Part shown: piece by piece, positions 7,535 to 14,183 of the stretch
Numbering within the stretch: the first letter of the stretch is position 1
Layout of the letters: the number at the start of each line of letters is the position of its first letter
Source of the DNA: Treponema sp. UBA1233
GTDB lineage: Bacteria > Spirochaetota > Spirochaetia > Treponematales > Treponemataceae
DNA: 21,285 nt
Assembly: GCA_002309305.1 (NCBI GenBank)
Contig: DBWR01000044.1
Location: 1 to 21,285, forward strand
Reading direction: 5' to 3'
The notes under the pieces: generated by a model
What the model was told of the DNA's origin: nothing
What the model saw: only the letters and a program-made list of their open reading frames with translations
The model's database searches: none
Made by a program: the position numbers and the translations under genes

Positions 7535-7957
7535 GTGTCACGCAGAAAAGGCAGAATACTGGCGTTCCAGGCTCTCTACTCATACGATGTGGGTGGAGAA
7601 AGTCTGGAACAGCTGTTGAAACTGGAATGGGCGGAATTAAAGGAATCCGAAAAAGACGCGGATACCGTTGATTTTGCCCGAATCATCATTTCCGGAACAA
7701 TAAATCATATAGAAGAAGTTGACGAGGCGATAAAGAAGCACTTGACGCAAAACTGGGAATTCAGCAGGGTGAACAGGGTTTCGCTCGCAATCCTGCGCAT
7801 CAGCAGCTATTCGCTCTTGTTCCAACCGGAAATTCATCCGACAATAGTCATAGACGAAGCAATTGACATTGCCCGGGAATATGGAGCGGACGACTCCTAT
7901 AAGTTTATTAATGCGGTTCTGGATCATATCAGAAAAGAGAAAGAAGTTGAAGATTAA
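7535..7957 (+). CDS. nusB: Transcription antitermination factor NusB
   Basis: A 140-residue all-helical RNA-binding protein that, with NusE (S10), binds boxA RNA to support antitermination, notably of rRNA operons. The N-terminus SRRKGRILAFQALYSYDV is the family signature. The C-terminal half carries LAILRISSYSLLF, HPTIVIDEAIDIAREYG and KFINAVLDHI, matching the classic NusB end. I chose the GTG at 7535 because the protein then has the normal NusB length and begins at the conserved basic motif; an ATG at 7496 would add 13 unrelated residues inside the preceding gene. AGG near the upstream TAG can serve as ribosome binding site. The 3' end overlaps the next gene. Confidence 0.93.
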   Translation: MSRRKGRILAFQALYSYDVGGESLEQLLKLEWAELKESEKDADTVDFARIIISGTINHIEEVDEAIKKHLTQNWEFSRVNRVSLAILRISSYSLLFQPEIHPTIVIDEAIDIAREYGADDSYKFINAVLDHIRKEKEVED

Positions 7958-9896
7958 AAGTAAAGTCAAACAGGTATTACATTCGATTTTCAAACCACTG
8001 ACGCTTGTTGCAGCCTCGGTGGTTTTGTCATGTCTGGTACTTTCGTGTACCACCCACTCAGAAGGCGGTTCCATCACGTCGCTTTTGGATATGGCGGATC
8101 AGTCAATTTCCATCGGGGATACGAGGCAGGCCCTTGTATATTTGAACCAGGCGTCAAAGCAGGCTTCTTCCACACTCGACCGGCTTGGAGTCTTTAAGCG
8201 TTACGAAACCCTCGGGGATTCAAAGCTGGCGGAAAAGACCCTCAAAACCGCAATCAAAAAGGACAAGTCTTCTCAGGAACTGGTTGCCGTCTATTCAAAT
8301 TTCCTCTTGAACCAGGGACGGACAAAAGATGCAATGAAAAAAGCCAAGTCCCTGTCCGGAACAAAATACGGTTCAATTTATGCGGAAGCTGTTTTCCGTC
8401 GTGTAATAAACGAACACTTGAGCGCAAACGAGGTCTTTGGCGGAAGGGCAAAGAAGGAAGACAAGGAATGGAAAAAGGATTTCTCCAGATTCAACGAAGT
8501 CTTTTATGACAGCCGCTTTATCCCGGTTTACGAAGATGCATTCAGGGGAACGAAAAAGTCAAAATGGAACTGGAACGCCGCGGTTATAGACATGAGGGCC
8601 GGAAATTACGGTTCAGCTTCATCAAAATACCCCCAGACGCTGGAAGACGCAAAGGATTCTCTGTTCTGGGCTCTGGTTTTGTTCGACTGCGGACGTTATG
8701 CAGAAAGCCTTGATGCCCTGTCTGCCCATTCACCTGACTTTAATGACTTGAATACAAGCCTTGAGTTTATGGCACTTAAATCAGACAACCAGTACATACT
8801 TGGATTGGATACGGAAGCGGAACAGTCAAGAAGCGAAATCCTTTCTCATGTAAAGGGAAACGAAGACAAAATCAAGTCATCCGTAATACTACCGACTTTA
8901 TACGTAAACAGTGCGCTCTATTCACGCACAACCGAAGACCACGTCACCGAATACGACAGGCTCCACGACCTTGTAACCAGATTCCCGGAATACAGGCCGG
9001 GACTTGCCGCCTACGGAGAATTTGCAATACAGCAGATGAGAAGGCCGCCGGACGACAAAATGACGGCACACATCAGGGCATCAGGACTTGCAACCACAAA
9101 GATGGAAAAGGAAAATACAATTCCAAAGATTACGCTGCAGGATGCCATAGACTTGATTCAAGCCGCACAGGAAAAGATTCAGTCGGCAGATTTAATCGTC
9201 CTTCAGGAAATACTTGAGGCAGAAGCGGCAGACATTGTGGAACCGGCAAAAAGAGCCGCAAGAGTATGGCCACTGCTGGAAAAAAACGAACAGGGTACCT
9301 CACTCTACCCCGCCGAAATCGTCCATTACGCAATCGTCACCCTGCTTGAAAGCAATTTTGTCGAAGAAGCCCGTGATTTGTTCACCCGCTACGAAAACGC
9401 CTCAAGGCAGCAGACGGATGATTCAAAGAAGAAGAAAAAGAAAAAGGCATCAACCTTTGTTCCATGGGACCACCCCGAAGAACTGTCACTATGGGAAAAC
9501 GAGATATCCGCTTGGTTCTGCGTAAATGACGGAAGGTTTGACAGGGCGATTCCAATCTACCAGTACATCATCGACACATATTCAGACCGCAGTCCGGTAA
9601 TGAATTCTACAGGCCAGAATGAGGCGGTGGTAAATTCATACATAAACATGGGCAACATCTATGCCGGAACAAAACAGGGTCCTGTTGCAATCGAATATCT
9701 GAACAAGGCTTCTTCCAGGGCAATAGACGCGTTCATAAAGGCAGAAATCCTTTACCGCATGGGAAAAGAAAGCTACTATCTGCACGACTTCCATAGCGCC
9801 ACACGTTCACTTCAATATGCAATAAAGCTGAACCCGTCGCACAACAAGGCAAGGTTCATCCTGCAGCAAGTTCAGGAAGAGGAAAGCCGCCAGTAG
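7947..9896 (+). CDS. TPR-containing lipoprotein
   Basis: About 649 residues. I place the start at TTG 7947, which overlaps the end of nusB by 11 bp and follows purine-rich GAGAAAGAAG. This gives a basic N-terminus, a hydrophobic segment and lipobox cysteines (VVLSC and VLSC, residues 29 and 34). An ATG at 7863 in the same frame is an alternative but would put 28 odd residues before the signal. TPR-like helical pairs are visible at both ends: DTRQALVYLNQASKQA and KTLKTAIKK near the N-terminus, then YINMGNIYAGTKQG and ATRSLQYAIKLNPSHNKAR near the C-terminus. A run of seven lysines lies at about 9430-9450. It is probably anchored in a membrane facing the periplasm as a scaffold or envelope-assembly protein; no enzyme motif is seen. 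Confidence 0.82.
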   Translation: MKIKSKVKQVLHSIFKPLTLVAASVVLSCLVLSCTTHSEGGSITSLLDMADQSISIGDTRQALVYLNQASKQASSTLDRLGVFKRYETLGDSKLAEKTLKTAIKKDKSSQELVAVYSNFLLNQGRTKDAMKKAKSLSGTKYGSIYAEAVFRRVINEHLSANEVFGGRAKKEDKEWKKDFSRFNEVFYDSRFIPVYEDAFRGTKKSKWNWNAAVIDMRAGNYGSASSKYPQTLEDAKDSLFWALVLFDCGRYAESLDALSAHSPDFNDLNTSLEFMALKSDNQYILGLDTEAEQSRSEILSHVKGNEDKIKSSVILPTLYVNSALYSRTTEDHVTEYDRLHDLVTRFPEYRPGLAAYGEFAIQQMRRPPDDKMTAHIRASGLATTKMEKENTIPKITLQDAIDLIQAAQEKIQSADLIVLQEILEAEAADIVEPAKRAARVWPLLEKNEQGTSLYPAEIVHYAIVTLLESNFVEEARDLFTRYENASRQQTDDSKKKKKKKASTFVPWDHPEELSLWENEISAWFCVNDGRFDRAIPIYQYIIDTYSDRSPVMNSTGQNEAVVNSYINMGNIYAGTKQGPVAIEYLNKASSRAIDAFIKAEILYRMGKESYYLHDFHSATRSLQYAIKLNPSHNKARFILQQVQEEESRQ

Positions 9897-9907
9897 TCAA
9901 AATAAAT

Positions 9908-9936
9908 TTGCCGAAAATTGAATTTTTTATTATATT
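9908..9936 (+). promoter_or_regulatory. Probable promoter of groES
   Basis: TTGCCG (9908-9913, 4/6), a 17-bp spacer and TATATT (9931-9936), within a very AT-rich stretch that also offers TATTAT at 9933-9938. No CIRCE/HrcA inverted repeat is present between this and the groES start. Confidence 0.45.
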
Positions 9937-9989
9937 ATAGTTAAATACGGGCAGTTGAATGTGTCCCTATGATTGTTATGGAGGAAAAT

Positions 9990-10262
9990 ATGAAAGTAAA
10001 ACCTTTGGCAGACCGTGTATTGGTAAAACAGGCCGCAGCGGAAACAAAGACAGCAGGCGGACTTTTTATTCCTGAAACAGCCCAGGAAAAAACCCAGCAG
10101 GCAGTTGTAGAAGCTGTTGGACCAGGAACTGAAAAGGAAAAAATCACCGTTAAGCCAGGCGACAAGGTTTTGTACGACAAATATTCAGGAACCGGCATCA
10201 AGATTGACGGAGAAGACTATTTGATCCTTAAAAACTCAGACATCATTGCCGTCATAGAGTAA
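9990..10262 (+). CDS. groES: Co-chaperonin GroES
   Basis: A 90-residue Hsp10 that caps the GroEL cage. MKVKPLADRVLVK is the conserved N-terminus, GGLFIPETA is the mobile-loop region that contacts GroEL, and GDKVLYDKYSGTG and YLILKNSDIIAVIE form the conserved C-terminal half. The start is the ATG at 9990 with GGAGG 5 nt upstream; an in-frame ATG at 9969 is unlikely because the family starts at MKVKPL. No groEL follows, so the two chaperonin genes are separated in this genome. From memory that is also true of T. pallidum. The next gene is a sigma factor with its own promoter. Confidence 0.96.
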   Translation: MKVKPLADRVLVKQAAAETKTAGGLFIPETAQEKTQQAVVEAVGPGTEKEKITVKPGDKVLYDKYSGTGIKIDGEDYLILKNSDIIAVIE

Positions 10263-10274
10263 ATCAATCCACAA

Positions 10275-10306
10275 GGACGGAACTGTCTTTTTGAGCTTTT
10301 CCGTCC
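10275..10306 (+). terminator. Hairpin after groES, possible weak terminator
   Basis: GGACGGAA (10275-10282) pairs perfectly with TTCCGTCC (10299-10306) around a 16-nt loop, 12 nt after the groES stop. No T-tract follows, so it may instead be a 3'-end stabiliser or need Rho. Confidence 0.4.
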
Positions 10307-10320
10307 CATCCATTCACTGC

Positions 10321-10331
10321 GTCAAATTGAC
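10321..10331. promoter_or_regulatory. Inverted repeat, possible enhancer-binding-protein site
   Basis: GTCAA-A-TTGAC is an 11-bp dyad about 180 bp upstream of the expected start site of the sigma-54 promoter, within the usual range for bacterial enhancer-binding proteins. A lone TTGAC half-site is at 10451-10455. The regulatory role is inferred from position only. Apart from this and the groES hairpin I see nothing else in 10263-10477. Confidence 0.3.
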
Positions 10332-10477
10332 CCAAATTCATCCATCCAAAAATCATGCTGTATCAAAATGCCACTTTCCCCATGAACAGAAGGAATATTG
10401 CCCCCTAAAAACCGAAAATTCAGCTTGAAAACACCCTTTTTTGCCTTTTTTTGACGAAATTCCAGTTTTTTTAACAC

Positions 10478-10494
10478 TTGGCACGCTACTTGCT
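10478..10494 (+). promoter_or_regulatory. Sigma-54 (-24/-12) promoter for the sigma factor gene
   Basis: TTGGCACG (10478-10485), four bases, then TTGCT (10490-10494). This matches the sigma-54 consensus TTGGCACG-N4-TTGCW at every fixed position, with the required 10 bp between the GG and GC doublets. The predicted start is near 10505, about 30 nt before the start codon. It is the only such match I noticed in the window. Confidence 0.85.
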
Positions 10495-10534
10495 ATAAAT
10501 CTATCAAGAGAATACAACGCAAGGAGCGATGACT

Positions 10535-11374
10535 ATGATTAACGACAAAGAAACCCTGAACATTTACCTCAAGGAAATCAACCGCATTCCCCTTTTGACC
10601 AGGGATGAGGAAAACGAGCTTGCCGCAAAAGCCGCCGCCGGTGATAAGGCCGCCAAAGAAAAGATTGTCAACGCCAACCTCCGTTTTGTTGTAAAGGTGG
10701 CAAAGAACTATCAGAATCAGGGACTGGATTTGATTGACCTCATCAGCGAGGGAAACATCGGTCTTCTTAACGCAATTGAACGCTTCGACGTGAGCAAGGG
10801 ATTCCACTTCATCTCCTATGCCGTCTGGTGGATCAGGCAGTCCATACTCAAGGCAATATGTGAAAAGAGCCGCATGATACGCATTCCACTGAACCGCTGC
10901 AACGAACTTGTTCAAATCGACAAGGCACGCAAGCTTGTGGCATGCAAAAACAACGAAGAACAGGAAGTCATGGAAATTGGAAAGATGCTGGGCATGGACG
11001 AAACTCACATCCGCGAAATGATGAACCTTTCACGCGAGATGATAAGTCTGGATGCAGAATTGTCTGGAGAAGGAGAAAAAACAAGGGTTGTTGGAGACCT
11101 TTTGGTGGACACAAGTTCTGTTTCCCCGGAAGAACATGCTATAAACGAATCAATGAAGGATGACATAAACCAGGTTCTGGAGACACTGCGCCCCAACGAA
11201 GCCAAGGTTTTGCGCCTGCGCTACGGTCTGGATGGAGACAAGCCAATGTCACTCAAGGAAGTCGGTGTCGTGTGCAACCTTACAAAAGAAAGAATCCGCC
11301 AGATTGAAAAAAAGGCCATCGTCAGGATGCAGCACCCAGCACGCATGGACCGTCTTGCATCATACGTCGCCTGA
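10535..11374 (+). CDS. Alternative sigma-70-family RNA polymerase sigma factor (RpoD/RpoS-like, group 2)
   Basis: A 279-residue sigma factor with regions 1.2 to 4.2 and no region 1.1 or large insert, so it is a group 2 type rather than the main RpoD. Region 1.2 is LNIYLKEINRIPLLTRDEE. Region 2 includes NLRFVVKVAKNYQ, LIDLISEGNIGLLNAIERFD and YAVWWIRQSI (-10 recognition). Region 4.2 has an HTH around SLKEVGVVCNLTKERIRQIE. I prefer the ATG at 10535 because AAGGAG ends 8 nt before it; the ATG at 10529 is only 2 nt from the same sequence. Transcription appears to depend on sigma-54, which recalls rpoS of Borrelia; RpoS orthology itself is not shown. The 3' end overlaps recG by 15 bp on the opposite strand. 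Confidence 0.92.
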   Translation: MINDKETLNIYLKEINRIPLLTRDEENELAAKAAAGDKAAKEKIVNANLRFVVKVAKNYQNQGLDLIDLISEGNIGLLNAIERFDVSKGFHFISYAVWWIRQSILKAICEKSRMIRIPLNRCNELVQIDKARKLVACKNNEEQEVMEIGKMLGMDETHIREMMNLSREMISLDAELSGEGEKTRVVGDLLVDTSSVSPEEHAINESMKDDINQVLETLRPNEAKVLRLRYGLDGDKPMSLKEVGVVCNLTKERIRQIEKKAIVRMQHPARMDRLASYVA

Positions 11375-13570
11375 AACGGTTTTACGGCATTCACAAAATG
11401 CATCATAGCGGGCAAGGGTCAAAAGCTCTTTGTCCCGCACCAAATCTGCAATTCCAAGAGACAGGTATCCTGACTGTGCAGTACCGCTCATCTGACCGGG
11501 TCCCCTCAGCTTCAGGTCTTCCTCCGCAATCACAAATCCGTCTGAACTTTCGTGCAGGGCCTTCATCCTCTGAATTCCGTCCTCACTGATGTTCTTTCCG
11601 TAAATCAAAAAGCAATATGACTGTTCCGTTCCTCGTCCTACCCTACCGCGCAACTGATGCAGTTCCGCAAGTCCAAAGCGGTCGGCATGCTCTATTACCA
11701 TGCATGTAGCATTTGCCACGTCTACGCCTACTTCAACAACAGTGGTGGCAACAAGAACCTGTATCTTCCCGTCACGGAAATCCCTGAGTATCTGGTTTTG
11801 CTCCTCTTCGTCAACCTTGCTGTGGATAAGGGCCGTTTTATAGCCGGGAAAAACCTGTGTACTCAAAAACTCGTGCATTTCCTCGGCTGATTTTAGGGTT
11901 TCTGAATTTGACTGTGAGCCTGCGTCTTCAAACTGTTCGGCAATCCGGGGATATACAAAATATGCCTGATGCCCCGCATCAATTTCTTTCCTTACCGCCC
12001 GATAGACATTTTCTTCATGCCCCATGACGCTCAGGTAGGTTTTTACGGCTTTTCTTCCCTGCGGCATAGTCCGTATTACAGTTACGTCTAAATCACCAAA
12101 AACCGTAAGGGCAAGAGTCTGTGGAATGGGTGTTGCACTCATCATGAGTACGTCGGGGCTGTGGGTCTTGTCGCCTACAGTGACCCTTCCCTTTGCAACA
12201 ATTGATTCCCTCTGTGCCACACCAAACCTGTGCTGTTCGTCAATCACCGCAAGCTGGAGGTTCCTGTAATTCACGTTCCGGCTGAATAGGGCATGGGTTC
12301 CGACAACTATGTCAACTTCACCTTTCTTCAGCGCTTCCAAAAGGTTTTGTCTTCCGGATGCCTTTATGTTTCCCGTCAAAAAAGCGACCTTTATGCCAAG
12401 GGGACCAAGCATTGCGGCTGCATTTTCCGCGTGCTGCCGTGCAAGAAGTTCCGTTGGTGCCAGAAATGCACACTGTCCGTCATAATCGATGGTACGAAGA
12501 CACATGAAAAAGGCTGTCAGGGTTTTACCGGAACCCACATCCCCCTGCAGGAGCCTCTGCATTGAAAAGGGAGATTTATTCAAGTCTGGGGAACCTTCTG
12601 TCAGTTTTTTAAATTCATCCTGACTCCTGTCTATGTCGCGGTTCATCTGGCTGATGGCGTTCATCTGCCCCTGTGTAAGCGAGAAAGGCAGTCTTTTATA
12701 CAGTTCCTTTTGTGTGGGAGAAAGCTGCTTTATAAAGTCTTCTTCACTGATTTCTGGAGTTGAAAAATACGGTGCCGCATTGGGAGTATTCTGGCCTGAA
12801 CCTTCAAAAATCTGCGTCTCGGATACTGTGGGTAAAGTTCCCCTGTGTTCAAGTGTCCTTGAGGCAAGCTTATATTCAAACTGATACAGTTCCTCGTAAA
12901 TCAGGGTGCGTCTGGCTTTTAGGGCATCATCAAGTGTCTTTGGACGGTGAATCAGTTCAAGAGCCTGAGCCTTGGACAAAAGTGAGCGCCTCTTTATTAC
13001 TTCTGGAGGAAGTTCATCTTCAATTCCCTTTGCATATTGATTTAGAGAAGAAGCGATTGCCTTGCGGATGTTTTTTTGATTCAAGCCCTCGGTAAGAGGA
13101 TAGACTGGAAGGACAAGACTTCCGGGGACAGGAACATCAACCCAGTCCTTGAGCTCTCCATCGTCCGCCAGTTTTTGGACTTCAAATGCAGTAGACTGAA
13201 GGCTGTTGTATTTTACCTCAAATTTTCCGTCAATCTGAATTATGCTTCCTTCAGGAATTGAACGCTCCAGAAATGCCCTGCCAAATGCCACAAGCCATGC
13301 GGATGCAGTTCCATCGGTAACGGCAATTTTAAGGGTCTTTGTGCGCCCGTAACCAAACCAATCGTGTGCCATTACCTTGGCAACAGTATGAACTTTTCCC
13401 GTCGTGTAATCGGCAAGGCAAACACGTCTTGTCCTGTCCTCATAGTCCCGCGGATAAAACGAAAGCAAGTCAGCCACCGAAAAAATGTTCAGCCTGGCAA
13501 AATGCTTTGCGGAAGAGGGACCTACACCCGAAATCTGTTCTACTGCGGTTCCAAGGTCTCGGAGCTTCAT
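11360..13570 (-). CDS. recG: ATP-dependent DNA helicase RecG
   Basis: Branch-migration helicase that reverses stalled forks and processes D-loops and Holliday junctions. The 736-residue protein has an N-terminal wedge/OB region (ISGVGPSSAKHFARL, then FYPRDYEDRT). Next come superfamily 2 motifs: Walker A GDVGSGKT (343-350), DEQH (444-447) and SATPIPQT (478-485). The helicase C-terminal region includes GVDVANATCMVIEHADRFG and HQLRGRVGR, followed by the RecG-type LKLRGPGQMSGTAQSG. It is longer than typical RecG (about 690) because of extra residues before Walker A, around 255-280 and 314-334. It begins 4 nt after the YggT-family gene stop with no good ribosome binding site, so translation is probably coupled. 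Confidence 0.97.
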   Translation of the reverse strand: MKLRDLGTAVEQISGVGPSSAKHFARLNIFSVADLLSFYPRDYEDRTRRVCLADYTTGKVHTVAKVMAHDWFGYGRTKTLKIAVTDGTASAWLVAFGRAFLERSIPEGSIIQIDGKFEVKYNSLQSTAFEVQKLADDGELKDWVDVPVPGSLVLPVYPLTEGLNQKNIRKAIASSLNQYAKGIEDELPPEVIKRRSLLSKAQALELIHRPKTLDDALKARRTLIYEELYQFEYKLASRTLEHRGTLPTVSETQIFEGSGQNTPNAAPYFSTPEISEEDFIKQLSPTQKELYKRLPFSLTQGQMNAISQMNRDIDRSQDEFKKLTEGSPDLNKSPFSMQRLLQGDVGSGKTLTAFFMCLRTIDYDGQCAFLAPTELLARQHAENAAAMLGPLGIKVAFLTGNIKASGRQNLLEALKKGEVDIVVGTHALFSRNVNYRNLQLAVIDEQHRFGVAQRESIVAKGRVTVGDKTHSPDVLMMSATPIPQTLALTVFGDLDVTVIRTMPQGRKAVKTYLSVMGHEENVYRAVRKEIDAGHQAYFVYPRIAEQFEDAGSQSNSETLKSAEEMHEFLSTQVFPGYKTALIHSKVDEEEQNQILRDFRDGKIQVLVATTVVEVGVDVANATCMVIEHADRFGLAELHQLRGRVGRGTEQSYCFLIYGKNISEDGIQRMKALHESSDGFVIAEEDLKLRGPGQMSGTAQSGYLSLGIADLVRDKELLTLARYDAFCECRKTVSGDV

Positions 13571-13574
13571 TTTT

Positions 13575-14162
13575 CTAGAAAGGCAGTTTCTCGAACAAAC
13601 CGCATATTACACTGAAAACCAGCCAGCCGACAAGCGAAACCACAACCAGAACGATGATTGCGGTAATCAGCTGGGCCTTGTATGAGACGGCTTTTCCACC
13701 GGTAAAAGTGCGGGTAATGTTTGAAACAAGTCCAGTAACCGTGCGGTCAATGGCATCGATAAAGGGGCTGGAACCTGTGGATTTTGAAGTAAGCAGCAGT
13801 ATAAGACGGATGATGAGGATTACGATGACGACCCCAACAATCGCTGAAACGATGTTCCATGCAACGCCAACCAGGACGGCAAACAGATGTCCGATTGAAA
13901 AACCGCCGTTTGCAAAAGAAGAAAAAATCGTGGCCAGACCACCCAAAAGACAAAGGGCAACAGCCGCACCAAAATCAAAGCTTCCGAACGTCAGGAATTT
14001 TTTACCACGGAAGAGATTCAGATAGGGATCACATATTTTTGAAAGTACAAGCGCAAACTTGGAATTCCCGACGTTGGGAATCCATGTAAGAATCACCCTC
14101 ACCAGACAGACAAGTGCATAAAGTGAAACCAAAGTACCCAAAATTGTAAAAACAATACGCAT
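13575..14162 (-). CDS. YggT-family integral membrane protein
   Basis: A 195-residue protein with four hydrophobic segments: residues ~3-28, ~67-85, ~92-127 and ~163-188. The first half carries the YggT pattern, an early hydrophobic helix with ILTWIPNV, then ICDPYLNLFRG, then FDFGAAVALCLL, consistent with the YGGT family. The second half is a more diverged repeat. The function is poorly defined; in other bacteria members are linked to cell-shape or division and osmotic phenotypes. The ribosome binding site AGGAG precedes the ATG at 14162. It sits 21 nt after dnaE and 4 nt before recG, apparently in one operon. Confidence 0.8.
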   Translation of the reverse strand: MRIVFTILGTLVSLYALVCLVRVILTWIPNVGNSKFALVLSKICDPYLNLFRGKKFLTFGSFDFGAAVALCLLGGLATIFSSFANGGFSIGHLFAVLVGVAWNIVSAIVGVVIVILIIRLILLLTSKSTGSSPFIDAIDRTVTGLVSNITRTFTGGKAVSYKAQLITAIIVLVVVSLVGWLVFSVICGLFEKLPF

Positions 14163-14183
14163 ATAAAACTCCTATTATCTATC

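Noticed and set aside
9913..9990. A heat-shock CIRCE element before groES.
   Set aside because: No TTAGCACTC-type inverted repeat is present; the only symmetry is a short AAAATT-G-AATTTT.
10362..10408. A 17-codon reading frame (ATG CTG TAT...) upstream of the sigma-54 promoter.
   Set aside because: It has no ribosome binding site and no distinctive composition.
13654..14025. A 123-codon plus-strand frame opposite the YggT gene.
   Set aside because: It is a shadow of the membrane protein gene, with no signal or motif and no ribosome binding site.
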